Source: Thiobacillus sp. | GTDB lineage: Bacteria > Pseudomonadota > Gammaproteobacteria > Burkholderiales > Thiobacillaceae | NCBI RefSeq assembly: GCF_024708915.1 | Contig: NZ_JANJXQ010000079.1 | Coordinates: 1 to 21,408, forward strand | Direction of reading: 5' to 3' | DNA length: 21,408 bases | Shown: in pieces, positions 1 to 8,849 of the stretch | Numbering within the stretch: the first letter of the stretch is position 1 | Layout of the letters: every line of letters starts with the position of its first letter | The notes under the pieces: model-generated | What the model saw: the letters and a program-made list of their open reading frames with translations, nothing else | What the model was told of the DNA's origin: nothing | Databases searched by the model: none | Translations under genes and position numbers: made by a program

Positions 1-717
1 TGCGCCAACTGCCACCATCAGCGGGATCAAGTGGTCTGCCTGCGGATGGGCGCGCCGGGCCGATGGCGCGTGTTCCCATTGCAGCAGGCGTTGCGAACGC
101 TGGCCGGGCGGCGTGCGCACGAGGGTCTCCTGCAGCCATTCATCGAATGCCTCCGATGCCGTCTTGGCCTGCTCGCCGAACTCCCGCAGATTGTGATAAC
201 TCAAGCCGCTGCCGACGATCAGTATGCCTTCGTCGCGCAGAGGCGCGAGCGCCCGGCCTGCAGCAAGATGGGTTTGCGGGTCGTAGCCAGTCTTCAGCGA
301 TAGTTGCACGATGGGGACGTCGGCTTCCGGATACATCACGGCCATCGGGGTGAAACAGCCGTGATCGAAGCCGCGATTCGCATCGAGCCGGGCTCCGAGG
401 CCCGCCGCTTCGAGCAGATTCTTCACGCGGCCGGCCAGTTCGGGCGAGCCGGGCGCATCGTAGCGGACATGGTAGGTGTGCTCCGGAAAACCGTAGTAGT
501 CGTAGACCATGGGCGGGCGCGGGCTCGCCATCACGGTGAATTCACTCGCCTCCCAGTGGCCCGATATCATCAGGACCGCGCGGGGTTGGTCGCCGAGTTC
601 CCGCGCAAGCGCCTGCAGAGATGCTTCGAGCAGGCGATAGTGCGCACGGAGCTCACCCGTGAGGTACGGCCACGGGCCGCCGCCGTGGGACAGAAAGCAG
701 GTAGGTAGTCGTTTCAT
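1..717 (-). CDS. DODA-type extradiol ring-opening dioxygenase (LigB/YgiD-like), 3' end cut by window
   Basis: This is a non-haem metal enzyme of the LigB superfamily, whose members open aromatic rings or act as 4,5-DOPA extradiol dioxygenases in the cytoplasm. The visible 239 residues run off the window edge, and the usual length is about 260. Family histidines are all in place: H11 in SHGGGP, H54 in SGHWE, H119 in FDHG, H175 in SYHN and H229 in ADHLIPL. In YgiD and plant DODA the metal ligands are the equivalents of H11, H54 and H229. The ATG at 717 follows a GGAG six bases upstream. It lies on the same strand as the efflux operon, 111 bases beyond the channel gene, so it may be read through from it. 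The natural substrate cannot be told from sequence; DOPA activity in bacterial members is often incidental. Confidence 0.88.
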   Translation of the reverse strand, partial: MKRLPTCFLSHGGGPWPYLTGELRAHYRLLEASLQALARELGDQPRAVLMISGHWEASEFTVMASPRPPMVYDYYGFPEHTYHVRYDAPGSPELAGRVKNLLEAAGLGARLDANRGFDHGCFTPMAVMYPEADVPIVQLSLKTGYDPQTHLAAGRALAPLRDEGILIVGSGLSYHNLREFGEQAKTASEAFDEWLQETLVRTPPGQRSQRLLQWEHAPSARRAHPQADHLIPLMVAVGA

Positions 718-828
718 GTCGAGCTCCATTCGGCACAGGACGGGATGCTGCGGCCGCATTCATGACGGTGCGCATGCGCGGACCGCGCCGGCATGAACCG
801 GCACAACGATACTAGCGGAGGGTGCAAC

Positions 829-2232
829 TCATCGCCAGCCGCCGCCAAGCACCTTGTACAGCGCCACGCGATTCGCAGCCTCGGACAGGCGCACGCCGAT
901 CAGGTCCAGTTCGGCGCCGTAGAGTGAACGCTGTGCGTCGAGCAGTCCGAGGTAGCTGTCGACGCCGCCCTTGTAGCGCGCTTCCGACAGGCGGAAGCCG
1001 GCTGCGGTGGCTTCGACCAGGCGCCGCCGCGCATCGAGCTGCTCGGCGAGGGTGGCGTGTTCGGCGAGGGCATCGGCCACTTCGCGGAACGCGCTCTGGA
1101 TGGCTTTCTCGTACTGCGCCACGTTGATGTCGCGCTGCACCTCGGCCACGTCGAGGCTCGCCTGCAAGCGGCCGGCCTCGAAAATCGGGATGCGGATCTG
1201 CGGCATGAAACTCCAGGTGCCGGATCCGCCGTCGAACAGGCCGCCGAGCGTGCTGCTGGCGGTACCGGCGGCAGCGGTCAGGCTGATGCTCGGGAAGAAG
1301 GCCGCGCGTGCGGCGCCGATGCTGGCATTGGCTGCGCGCAACGCACGTTCGGCCTGCAGGATGTCGGGGCGGCGGGCGAGCACGTCGGAAGGCACGCCGG
1401 CCGGCAATTCGGCTAGCGCGCTGACGCTGTCGGTGAGCGTGGCGGGCAGCAGTTCGGCGGGCACCGGCGCGCCGGCGACGAGTGCGAGCGCGTTCTCGTC
1501 CTGCGCGACGAAGCTGCGGTAACGCGCCACGTCGGCACGGGCGCTTTCCAGCAGCGTCTGCGACTGGTGCAGATCGAGCGCCGAGACCGCGCCGGCTTCG
1601 AAGCTGCGGCGGGTCAGATCGTAGGACTTCTGCCGCGTCTCGTAGGTGCTGCGCGCCAGCGCCAGGCGCTCGCGGTCGGCGGCGAGGATCAGCCAGGCGC
1701 TGGCGGCTTCCGCCACCAGGCTGATCTGTGCGCTGCGGCGCGCTTCTTCGGTGCCGAGGTAAATTTCCAAGGCCTGCGCGTTGAGGCTGCGAATACGGCC
1801 GAAGAAATCCAGTTCGTAGGCAGCAAAGCCTATCGTGGCGCTGTACTGGCGGGCGACGTCGGCCTCGCCGCTGCTGCTCAGATCGCCCGGCAGGCGCTGT
1901 GCGGTCTGGCTGCCGCTGGCGCCGATCGCGGGGAACAGGTCGGCGCGCTGGATGCGGTACTGCGCGCGCGCCCTCTCAATGTTGAGCGCGGCGACCCGCA
2001 GATCGCGGTTGTTGGCGAGTGCCAGCGCGATCACCTCGCGCAGCCGCTCGTCGGCGAAGTAGTCGCGCCAGGCGATGGTGTCGGCCGCCGGTGTTGCCGC
2101 GGCAGCCTGCGTTGCGTCGGGGAAGCTTGCCGGCACCGGCGCCGCGGGGCGCTGGTAATCCGGGATCAGGCTGCAGGCGCTCGCCAGGGCGGCGGCAAGG
2201 GCGACGGTCAGGGTGCGTAACGGGGGCATCAT
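829..2232 (-). CDS. oprM: RND efflux outer-membrane channel lipoprotein (OprM/NodT family)
   Basis: This is the outer-membrane exit duct of a tripartite multidrug pump, forming a TolC-like trimer that joins the periplasmic adaptor. The 467 residues match the usual OprM/CusC length. A signal peptide ends in the lipobox LASAC, giving a lipidated Cys20, followed by SLIPDYQRP, which is typical of the family. Two outer-membrane-efflux repeats follow; the second contains the common phrase [22 protein letters not shown]. The start ATG at 2232 overlaps the pump gene stop as ATGA, so translation is probably coupled; a second ATG follows directly and would change only one residue. Substrates are unknown. 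The symbol is a family label; orthologues carry many names. Confidence 0.95.
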   Translation of the reverse strand: MMPPLRTLTVALAAALASACSLIPDYQRPAAPVPASFPDATQAAAATPAADTIAWRDYFADERLREVIALALANNRDLRVAALNIERARAQYRIQRADLFPAIGASGSQTAQRLPGDLSSSGEADVARQYSATIGFAAYELDFFGRIRSLNAQALEIYLGTEEARRSAQISLVAEAASAWLILAADRERLALARSTYETRQKSYDLTRRSFEAGAVSALDLHQSQTLLESARADVARYRSFVAQDENALALVAGAPVPAELLPATLTDSVSALAELPAGVPSDVLARRPDILQAERALRAANASIGAARAAFFPSISLTAAAGTASSTLGGLFDGGSGTWSFMPQIRIPIFEAGRLQASLDVAEVQRDINVAQYEKAIQSAFREVADALAEHATLAEQLDARRRLVEATAAGFRLSEARYKGGVDSYLGLLDAQRSLYGAELDLIGVRLSEAANRVALYKVLGGGWR

Positions 2233-5200
2233 TTGGCCTCCTGCGGGGCGGCCGCGGGGGCGGCGCCTTCCGCTTGCGGCTTGTCCTTGAATATCCGCTT
2301 GATCACCACGTAGAACAGCGGGATGAAGAAGAGGCCGAGCACGGTGCCGGCGATGGTGCCGCCAAGCACGCCGGTGCCGATCGCGTTCTGGCTGCCCGAA
2401 CCGGCGCCGGTGGCGATCGCCAGCGGCAGCACGCCGAGGCCGAAGGCGAGCGAGGTCATCAGGATCGGGCGCAGCCGCATGCGTACCGCCTCCAGCGTCG
2501 CCGTGATCAGATCCTTGCCTTCCTGTTCCATCTGCGCCTTGGCGAATTCCACGATCAGGATCGCGTTCTTCGACGACAGGCCGATGGTGGCCAGCAGGCC
2601 GACCTGGAAGTAGACGTCGTTCGACAGGCCGCGCCCGGTCGCGGCGAGTAGCGCGCCGAGCACGCCGAGCGGCACCACCAGCATCACCGCGAACGGCACC
2701 GACCAGCTTTCATAGAGTGCCGCCAAGCACAGGAACACCACCAGCAGCGACAGCGCGTACAGCGCCGGCGCCTGCGAACCGCTGCGGCGCTCCTCGAACG
2801 AGGTGCCGGTCCATTCGTAGCCGATGCCGGACGGCAGCTTGGCGATGATTTCCTCGACCGCCGCCATCGCTTCGCCCGACGACAGACCGGGCGCGGCCTG
2901 GCCTTGCAGCTCGATCGACGGCTGGCCGTTGTAACGCTCCAGCCGCGGCGAGCCGTAGGCCCAGTGCGCGGTGGTGAACGCCGACAGCGGCACCATGTCG
3001 CCCTGCTTGTTGCGCACGTACCATTTGGCCAGATCCTCCGGCTTCATGCGCGCCTCGGCGTCGGCCTGCAGGTACACCTTCTTGATGCGGCCGCGGTCGA
3101 TGAAGTCGTTGACGTAGGTGCCGCCCCAGGCGGTGGCGAGCGTGTCGTTGATATCCGCTACCGAAACGCCGAGCGCGCCCGCCTTGGCATGGTCGATGTC
3201 GAGCTGGTACTCGGCGACATCGTCCTGGCCGTTCGGGCGCACGCCCACCAGGCGCGTGTCCTGCGCGGCCATGCCGAGGAACTGGTTGCGCGCCGCGACC
3301 AGCGCGTCGTGGCCGAGGCCGGCGCGGTCCTGCAGCTGGACGTTGAATCCGCTCGCGGTGCCGAGTTCGATCACCGCCGGCGGTGCGAAGGCAAACACCA
3401 TCGCCTCGCGGATTTGCGAGAACGCAGCCATCGCGCGGCCGGCGACCGATTGCACGTCCTGCCCCGGTTCCCGGCGTTCGTCCCAGTCTTTCATGCCGAC
3501 GAAGCCGAGCCCCATGTTCTGGCCGCTGCCGCCGAAGCTGAAGCCGGCCGCGGTGAAGATCGACCTTACGTTGTCCTTCTCGTTGACGAGGAAGTGATGC
3601 TCGACCTTCTTCAGCACCTCGACGGTGCGTTCCTGGGTCGCGCCGGCCGGCAGCATGATCTGGGTGAACATCACGCCCTGGTCCTCCTCCGGCAGGAAGG
3701 CGGTCGGCATGCGCATGAACAACAGCGCCAGCACGCCGATGATCGCGGCATAGATCGCCAGGAAACGGAAGCTGCGCTGCAGGATCTTGCCGACAGCCGA
3801 TTCATAGCGCTCGGTGTTGCGGGTGAACATGCCGTTGAACCAGTGGAAGAAGCCGGAAAACCAGCCTCCCTCGCCGTGTTCATGGCCCTTTTCTATCGGC
3901 TTCAGCATCGTTGCGCACAGCGCCGGGGTGAAGATGATCGCCACCAGAACCGACAGCCCCATTGCCGCCGCGATGGTGATCGAAAACTGGCGGTAGATGA
4001 CGCCGGTGGAACCGCCGAAGAAGGCCATCGGAATGAACACGGCCGACAGCACCAGGCCGATGCCGACCAGCGCGCCGGTGATCTGGCCCATCGACTTCTT
4101 GGTCGCCTCCTTCGGCGACAGGCCTTCCTCGCTCATCACGCGCTCGACGTTCTCGACCACCACGATGGCGTCGTCGACCAGCAGGCCGATGGCGAGCACC
4201 AGGCCGAACATGGTCAGGGTGTTGATCGAAAAGCCGAACACCGCCATCACGCCGAAGGTACCGAGCAGTACCACCGGCACGGCGATGGTCGGAATGATGG
4301 TGGCGCGGAAGTTCTGCAGGAACAGATACATCACCAGGAATACCAGCAGAATCGCTTCGGCCAGCGTCTGCACCACGCCCATGATGGAAATTTTGACGAA
4401 GGGCGTGGTGTCGTAGGGCACCACCACCTCGATGCCGGCGGGGAAGTAGGGCTTCATCTGCTCGACTTTGGCGCGCACAGCGTCCGCCGTTTCGAGCGCA
4501 TTGGCGCCGGCGGCGAGCTTGATGCCGATGCCGGAGGCGGGCTGGCCGTTGAAGCGCCCGACGATGCCGTAGTTCTCGGCGCCGATCTGGACGCGGGCGA
4601 CGTCCTTGAGGCGCACTTCGCCGCCCTGTTCCGAGCTCCTGAGCAGGATCTGCTCGAACTGCTCGACGGTCTGCAGCCGGCTCTGCGCCGTGACCGACGC
4701 GGTGAAACCTTGCCCCGAGACCGCCGGCGTGCCGCCGAGCTGGCCGGCCGATACCTGGGCGTTCTGCGCCCGCAGCGCGGCCTGCACGTCGGCCGGCGTG
4801 AGCTTGAAGTTGGTCAGCCTGGCCGGGTCGAGCCAGATGCGCATGGCGTACTGGGCGCCGAACACCTGCACCTCGCCGACGCCGGTCACCCGCGACAGCG
4901 GATCCTGCACCGTGGCGGTGAGAAAGTCGGCGAGATCCTCCCGGCTTAGGCTGCCGTCCTTGGCGACGAAGCCGAGCACCAGGAGGAAGTTGCGCGTCGA
5001 TTTCGCCACCTGCACGCCCTGCTGCTGCACCGCCAGCGGCAGCAGCGGCAGACCGATCTGCAGCTTGTTCTGCACCTGCACCTGGGCGATGTCGGGGTCG
5101 GTTCCGGCGTCGAAGGTCAGCGTGGTCGTGGCGCGGCCATAGGAGTCTGACGACGAGCTCATGTAGAGCAGGTTGTCGAGGCCGGTCATCTTCTGCTCGA

Positions 5201-5393
5201 TGATCTGGGTAACGGAGTCTTCCACCGTCTTCGCCGAGGCACCGGGATAGAAGGCGTTGATCGCGACGGTGGGCGGCGCGATGGCTGGGTACTGCGACAC
5301 CGGCAGCGTCAGGATGGACAGCCCGCCGGCGAGCATGATGACGATGGCGATGACCCACGCGAAGATGGGCCGGTCGATGAAAAAGCGGGCCAT
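2229..5393 (-). CDS. acrB: RND multidrug efflux pump, inner-membrane transporter (AcrB/MexB, HAE1 family)
   Basis: This is the proton-driven inner-membrane trimer that captures drugs, solvents or fatty acids from the periplasm and outer leaflet and passes them to the outer-membrane channel. The 1054 residues fit the HAE1 group (about 1030-1050). The N-terminus [17 protein letters not shown] is characteristic. The proton-relay residues are visible: D407 and D408 in [13 protein letters not shown] (TM4) and K942 in [11 protein letters not shown] (TM10). Two large periplasmic loops lie between TM1-2 and TM7-8. It starts 11 bases after the adaptor stop, with GAGGTAACGG as ribosome site, and overlaps the channel gene by 4 bases. 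The gene looks intact. Substrate range cannot be read from the sequence. Confidence 0.97.
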   Translation of the reverse strand: MARFFIDRPIFAWVIAIVIMLAGGLSILTLPVSQYPAIAPPTVAINAFYPGASAKTVEDSVTQIIEQKMTGLDNLLYMSSSSDSYGRATTTLTFDAGTDPDIAQVQVQNKLQIGLPLLPLAVQQQGVQVAKSTRNFLLVLGFVAKDGSLSREDLADFLTATVQDPLSRVTGVGEVQVFGAQYAMRIWLDPARLTNFKLTPADVQAALRAQNAQVSAGQLGGTPAVSGQGFTASVTAQSRLQTVEQFEQILLRSSEQGGEVRLKDVARVQIGAENYGIVGRFNGQPASGIGIKLAAGANALETADAVRAKVEQMKPYFPAGIEVVVPYDTTPFVKISIMGVVQTLAEAILLVFLVMYLFLQNFRATIIPTIAVPVVLLGTFGVMAVFGFSINTLTMFGLVLAIGLLVDDAIVVVENVERVMSEEGLSPKEATKKSMGQITGALVGIGLVLSAVFIPMAFFGGSTGVIYRQFSITIAAAMGLSVLVAIIFTPALCATMLKPIEKGHEHGEGGWFSGFFHWFNGMFTRNTERYESAVGKILQRSFRFLAIYAAIIGVLALLFMRMPTAFLPEEDQGVMFTQIMLPAGATQERTVEVLKKVEHHFLVNEKDNVRSIFTAAGFSFGGSGQNMGLGFVGMKDWDERREPGQDVQSVAGRAMAAFSQIREAMVFAFAPPAVIELGTASGFNVQLQDRAGLGHDALVAARNQFLGMAAQDTRLVGVRPNGQDDVAEYQLDIDHAKAGALGVSVADINDTLATAWGGTYVNDFIDRGRIKKVYLQADAEARMKPEDLAKWYVRNKQGDMVPLSAFTTAHWAYGSPRLERYNGQPSIELQGQAAPGLSSGEAMAAVEEIIAKLPSGIGYEWTGTSFEERRSGSQAPALYALSLLVVFLCLAALYESWSVPFAVMLVVPLGVLGALLAATGRGLSNDVYFQVGLLATIGLSSKNAILIVEFAKAQMEQEGKDLITATLEAVRMRLRPILMTSLAFGLGVLPLAIATGAGSGSQNAIGTGVLGGTIAGTVLGLFFIPLFYVVIKRIFKDKPQAEGAAPAAAPQEAK

Positions 5394-5404
5394 GGTCCGT
5401 TACC

Positions 5405-6553
5405 TCACTTCGCCGCGGGCGCCGCTGCAGCCGCGGCTTCCTGCGCCTGCACCGGTGCGCCCGGTTTGATCTTCTGCAAGCCTTCGACGACGACGCGGTC
5501 GCCGGCGGCCAGGCCTTCGGTTACCACCCACTTGTCGCCGACCGACTGCTCTGCCTTGACGGTGCGCGGCTCGACGATGTTTTCGGCATTCACCACCATC
5601 GCCTGCGCCTCGCCGCGCGGCGTGCGGCTGACCGCCGCGTGCGGCACCAGCACGGCATCGCGGTTCACGCCCTGCGTCAGCCGCGCGCGCACGTACATGC
5701 CGGGCAGCAATTCGCCTTTCGGATTGGGGAACAGCGCGCGCAGCGTCACGCTGCCGGTAGCCTGGTCGACCGTCACTTCCGAGAACGCCAACCGGCCTTC
5801 GGCGCCGTAGAGGCTGCCGTCTTCCAGCACCAGTTTCACCGGCACCGTGTTGCCCGATGCGCGCTGCAGCTTGCCGGAATCGAGGCTGCGTTTCAGGCCC
5901 AGCAGTTCGGCGCTGGACTGCGTCAGGTCGACATAGATCGGATCGAGTTGCTGCACGGTGGCGAGTGCCGCGGCCTGGTTCGCGGTGACCAGCGCGCCCG
6001 CGGTCACCGTCGAGCGCCCGATGCGGCCGGCGATGGGCGAAGCGACGCGGGTGTAATCGAGATCGACGCGCGCCTTGTCGAGCGCCGCCTTCGCCGCGCC
6101 GACTTCGGCTTGCGCCTGTTTCTGCTCTGCCTGCGCTTCGTCGTTGGCCTGGGCGCTCACTGCCTCGATCTTCACCAGTTCGGCGTAGCGCCCGGCTTTC
6201 AGCCGCGCCGCCTCCCGATTCGCCTCGGCCCGCGCCAGGTTGGCCTGGGCGCTGTCGTAGGCCGCCTGATACGTTGCCGGATCGATCCGGTACAGCACCT
6301 GGCCCGCCTTGACGTCGCTGCCCTCCTTGAACAAGCGCTGCTTGACGATGCCGCTCACCTGCGGCCGCAATTCGGCCACCAGATAAGGCGACGTGCGTCC
6401 AGGCAGTTCGGCTGTCACCGGCACCGATTCGGGCTGCACCGTCACCACCGTCACGGCAGGAGCCGCGGCAGCGGGAGCGGCGCCAGGTTCCGTTTTGCCG
6501 CAGGCCGCAAGCAATAGGGCACTCAGCAGCACGAGGCTGACCGGCCTGGACAT
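5405..6553 (-). CDS. acrA: RND efflux periplasmic adaptor lipoprotein (AcrA/MexA, MFP family)
   Basis: This protein is the membrane-fusion subunit that bridges the RND pump and the outer-membrane channel. From the ATG at 6553 it has 382 residues, with a signal peptide ending in LLLAAC (lipidated Cys18). After that come a beta-barrel/lipoyl region starting near VTVVTVQPESVPVTAELPGRT, an Ala-rich helical hairpin (AEANREAARLKAGRYAELV through AKAALDKARVDLDYTRV) and the second lipoyl half beginning ASPIAGRIGRS. I chose this start over the in-frame ATG at 6604 because AGGA sits six bases before it and the lipobox then falls at the usual distance; the longer form would put 17 extra polar, Pro-rich residues before the signal peptide. 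It is the first gene of the operon, divergent from a MarR regulator. Confidence 0.94.
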   Translation of the reverse strand: MSRPVSLVLLSALLLAACGKTEPGAAPAAAAPAVTVVTVQPESVPVTAELPGRTSPYLVAELRPQVSGIVKQRLFKEGSDVKAGQVLYRIDPATYQAAYDSAQANLARAEANREAARLKAGRYAELVKIEAVSAQANDEAQAEQKQAQAEVGAAKAALDKARVDLDYTRVASPIAGRIGRSTVTAGALVTANQAAALATVQQLDPIYVDLTQSSAELLGLKRSLDSGKLQRASGNTVPVKLVLEDGSLYGAEGRLAFSEVTVDQATGSVTLRALFPNPKGELLPGMYVRARLTQGVNRDAVLVPHAAVSRTPRGEAQAMVVNAENIVEPRTVKAEQSVGDKWVVTEGLAAGDRVVVEGLQKIKPGAPVQAQEAAAAAAPAAK

Positions 6554-6747
6554 GGACAATCCTGGTTGGAGGGGGCTGGGGGCGGGCTCGGGATGGGCAA
6601 TCATCGGTCTTGGCCTTGGTGGACGTTGGATAGGATTAGGATAGAGCGCATTCGTTCATTCGTGCTGCAGGGCTTGAAGCAGGGCGGCAAAACGGCGTGC
6701 CCGTACGGTCACTAGCATCTAGCATTGATAGCCGCTTCAGCCGATAA

Positions 6748-6776
6748 AGCATATTGCATTATTATCTGTCTAGCAA
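6748..6776 (-). promoter_or_regulatory. Candidate sigma-70 promoter for the efflux operon
   Basis: On the minus strand TTGCTA (6776-6771) and TATGCT (6753-6748) stand 17 bases apart, each matching four of six consensus bases. The -35 box lies inside the palindrome at 6762-6781, so a bound repressor would block it. This would leave an untranslated leader of roughly 190 bases before the adaptor start; a promoter nearer the gene is not excluded. Confidence 0.4.
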
Positions 6777-6782
6777 GATAAT
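6754..6782 (+). promoter_or_regulatory. Candidate promoter for the MarR gene
   Basis: TTGCAT (6754-6759) and GATAAT (6777-6782, five of six consensus bases) are separated by 17 bases. The palindromic operator occupies the spacer and the -10 box. Transcription would start near 6789, only about 12 bases before the ATG at 6801, consistent with the lack of a clear Shine-Dalgarno site there. Confidence 0.4.
6762..6781. promoter_or_regulatory. Probable MarR operator (20-bp palindrome)
   Basis: Arms TTATCT (6762-6767) and AGATAA (6776-6781) flank GT-CTAG-CA, so 16 of 20 positions are symmetric, and the flanking pair 6761/6782 also matches. Length, AT-rich arms and dyad form fit operators of MarR-family dimers. 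It sits between the divergent MarR gene and the efflux operon and overlaps candidate promoter elements for both, which suggests autoregulation plus efflux repression. CTAGCAT also occurs twice in tandem at 6712-6725, about 50 bases away. Confidence 0.6.
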
Positions 6783-6800
6783 TAATACCATTGTCGCTCC

Positions 6801-7316
6801 ATGAGTAAGCGCCACGACATGGCCGAAAGAACCGCCAATCCCCTTGAGATGCATCGCCAGCACTGGCCCGAATCCTACGATGCGCAGATGCTGCCATTGG
6901 GGCTCGCCCTTACGCAGGCCTACACGGCGCAACATTCCCGCGTGGCCAGGGTCATGGCCGCCAACGGCTTGAGTCCGGCCGAATTCGATGTGCTGTCCAG
7001 CCTGCGCCGCACCCCGCCGCCTCATGCGCTGACGCCATCGGATATTCAACGCACGGTGTTGATCACCTCCGGCGGACTGACCAAGGTGTTGCGGCAACTG
7101 GAAGCGCGGGGCCTGGTCACCCGCTCGATGCAGGATGCCGACCGCCGCGTCAAGCCCGTTGCGCTCACCGATCAGGCGATGCCGGTTCTGGAGAAGGCGA
7201 TGTCGGAACTGCATGCGGTTATAGGCGACTGGTTGCGCCGATCGCTGACGGATACCGAGATCCGCCGACTGGTCTCGCTGCTCACGAAGCTGGTGAATAC
7301 GGCCCCCTTTAGTTGA
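6801..7316 (+). CDS. MarR-family transcriptional regulator, probable local repressor of the efflux operon
   Basis: This is a winged helix-turn-helix regulator of the MarR family, which normally binds palindromes as a dimer and lets go when it binds phenolic or other small ligands. It has 171 residues. The DNA-binding core runs from LSPAEFDVLSSLRR through SDIQRTVLITSGGLTKVLRQLEARGLV, and the wing carries DADRRVKPVALT, with the conserved DRR of the family. It is divergent from the adaptor-pump-channel operon, a classic layout for a local repressor. The start at 6801 lacks a clear ribosome site; an in-frame ATG at 6819 is possible. A strong bidirectional terminator follows 70 bases after the stop. 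The ligand is unknown. Confidence 0.93.
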   Translation: MSKRHDMAERTANPLEMHRQHWPESYDAQMLPLGLALTQAYTAQHSRVARVMAANGLSPAEFDVLSSLRRTPPPHALTPSDIQRTVLITSGGLTKVLRQLEARGLVTRSMQDADRRVKPVALTDQAMPVLEKAMSELHAVIGDWLRRSLTDTEIRRLVSLLTKLVNTAPFS

Positions 7317-7388
7317 GCGGACGGCGGGAAATCCTGCCGAACCGGTTGCCGGCCATGTGCCCGGCACCATCCCCTGATGCACTGACGT

Positions 7389-7419
7389 AAAAAAAGCCGG
7401 GAAGGTCCCCGGCTTTTTT
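7389..7419. terminator. Bidirectional Rho-independent terminator
   Basis: GCCGGG (7396-7401) pairs with CCCGGC (7408-7413). The stem is preceded by seven A (7389-7395) and followed by six T (7414-7419), so it should work on both strands. It separates the convergent MarR gene (plus) and the SCP2-like gene (minus). Confidence 0.9.
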
Positions 7420-7434
7420 ACGACTTCGGCAAGC

Positions 7435-7944
7435 TTACTTGGCAGGGCAGGCCTGGTCGCCGGGAATCTTGCCCGGCAGGCGCAGGAAGGCCTCGAACGG
7501 CCCCATCACACTCATGGCTTCCATTTTCGGGCCGGTGAACTTGAGGCGGCCGAACATCATCGCCTTCATCGGGCCGTATTCGCCCGCCCCCATTTCATTC
7601 CAGCGCTCGGTGGTGGCGTGCATGGTGTAGTCGACCGCGTAGTCCATCTTGGCGTTCTGCACCGCACCGCCGTAGACGCACATGGCTTTGCCGTCCTTGT
7701 GGACGATCTTCAGCTCCGTCTGGGTTGCCTCGCCGCAGTCGGTGCGATACAGGTGAATGATCTTGTAGCCGCGCTCCTTGTCGTTCTTGATCCACTTGTC
7801 GCCCAGGCCGCCGGTCAGGGCAGCGTCCTTGTTCCAGGCGTCGCAAGCCTGCGCGGTCCACTCGGTGGACATCATGGCGGGTGTGGCGTGCGCAGCGGTG
7901 GCGAATGCGGCCAGGGCGGCCAGTGCGATTGACGTGTATTTCAT
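7435..7944 (-). CDS. Secreted SCP2-like sterol/lipid-binding-domain protein
   Basis: This is a small exported protein of 169 residues. The signal peptide ends at AAHA (residue 20), leaving a mature periplasmic chain of about 149 residues. The C-terminal half (GEYGPMKAMMFGRLKFTGP followed by MEAMSVMGPFEAFLRL) resembles the SCP2 fold ending, where a short stretch precedes the GKLK-type strand and an amphipathic helix. SCP2 domains bind lipids or other hydrophobic ligands; that role is inferred here. Cys34, Cys70, Cys89 and Cys166 could form two disulfides. The ribosome site AAAGGAGGAGG just before the ATG is near-ideal, suggesting high expression. It stands alone between two terminating regions; the adjacent MCE lipid-transport operon makes a shared lipid theme possible but unproven. 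Confidence 0.65.
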   Translation of the reverse strand: MKYTSIALAALAAFATAAHATPAMMSTEWTAQACDAWNKDAALTGGLGDKWIKNDKERGYKIIHLYRTDCGEATQTELKIVHKDGKAMCVYGGAVQNAKMDYAVDYTMHATTERWNEMGAGEYGPMKAMMFGRLKFTGPKMEAMSVMGPFEAFLRLPGKIPGDQACPAK

Positions 7945-8020
7945 GGTACCTCCTCCTTTTATTGATTGAGTGTTGGGTTACAACTTATTTGTATGTACGA
8001 AGAAGAAATTCTCCGAGGCT

Positions 8021-8051
8021 GCACGTTAATCATGCCGTGCAGGCTTGTCAA
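8021..8051 (-). promoter_or_regulatory. Possible promoter with overlapping inverted repeat upstream of the SCP2-like gene
   Basis: On the minus strand a perfect TTGACA (8051-8046) lies 17 bases before a weak TAACGT (8028-8023). An inverted repeat GCACG (8021-8025) / CGTGC (8036-8040) covers the weak -10 and could be an operator or a leader hairpin. The rest of the 230-base gap between 7945 and 8174 shows nothing else I can name. Confidence 0.3.
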
Positions 8052-8174
8052 TGCGGCCCGGCAGGCATGCCCGCCCGGTTGCCACGCAAACCCGACGCCG
8101 CCCGCGTCGCCACCCAATGCGGTGCAAGAATGCGGTCGAGGAATGTAGCGATGGCCCGCGTTTGAAGACGGGTT

Positions 8175-8849
8175 TTATTTGTCGCCCGGCGCGAGGCTCT
8201 GCTCGACCAGCTGGATGCGTCCGGCAAGCCGGGCCTGTTCAGCGGTGTCGCCCCGGGCCGCGGCCTGTTTTTCCTGCAGCTTCAGGTAGGTCAGCAGGGG
8301 TTGCCGCCAGCCCTGGGCGGAAGCGGTTTCCGCGGCCAGCGCCAGCGTGGCGGCATCGGCTTCCCGGCGCATCACCAGCAGGCTGGCGTCGAGCAGGCGC
8401 GCCAGCGGATCCTCGATACTGCCGAGCACCTGGTGCCGCTTGCCGGCCGCTGCGCTCACCAGATCGCGGTGCTGGCTGGGCAGTTGGGCCGTTGCGACGG
8501 CGTCCCAGCGCAGGGTGACGAAATGGTAGTAAGCCTGATCGGCGGCGTTGGGTTCGAGCGGCGCCAGCTCGGCATACTCGGTGCAGGCATCGTCGATCAG
8601 CATGGCGCGGCGGGTGGCGCAGCGCACCAGCCACAGGCGCGCGGTCTCGGCGACGCGGCCGGCACCGCCGGTGGCGGCGACGGCCTGCTGGAAATAGCGC
8701 TCGGCCAGGCTGTTTTCGCCCATCAGCGCATGCTTCTGGTAGCGCCCGATCAGGTCGGCCGCATCGGTTTTCCAGTCGGGCGGCGGCGGGCCGCCGCTGC
8801 CGCAGGCGGCGAGCAGGACCAGACCGGCGAGTGCGAGCAGGGTCTTCAT
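8175..8849 (-). CDS. Unknown lipoprotein, last gene of the MCE transport operon
   Basis: I do not recognise this 224-residue family. The signal peptide ends in the lipobox LLAAC (lipidated Cys16), followed by a Gly/Pro-rich linker and then an Ala- and Leu-rich, apparently all-helical body with five aromatic-containing helices, in the style of TPR-like scaffolds. No clear TPR consensus is visible. The ATG overlaps the stop of the MCE-protein gene as ATGA, so the two are almost certainly co-translated and the protein likely serves the transporter at the outer or inner membrane. It does not resemble the PqiC lipoprotein that accompanies other MCE systems, as far as I can judge by eye. Start at 8849 is supported by the overlap and the signal peptide. 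Confidence 0.85.
   Translation of the reverse strand: MKTLLALAGLVLLAACGSGGPPPPDWKTDAADLIGRYQKHALMGENSLAERYFQQAVAATGGAGRVAETARLWLVRCATRRAMLIDDACTEYAELAPLEPNAADQAYYHFVTLRWDAVATAQLPSQHRDLVSAAAGKRHQVLGSIEDPLARLLDASLLVMRREADAATLALAAETASAQGWRQPLLTYLKLQEKQAAARGDTAEQARLAGRIQLVEQSLAPGDK

Noticed and set aside
787..802. GCCGG/CCGGC inverted repeat between the channel and dioxygenase genes
   Set aside because: It is a five-pair stem without a T-run; common by chance in such GC-rich DNA.
2904..4949. 681-codon open frame on the plus strand
   Set aside because: It is antisense to the RND pump gene. The product is a low-complexity His/Arg/Ala/Gln-rich chain, as expected from a high-GC shadow frame.
8145..8180. 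Short CCCG/CGGG stem followed by TTTTATTT, plus strand, next to the lipoprotein stop
   Set aside because: The stem is only four or five pairs and there is no plus-strand gene to end; too weak to call.
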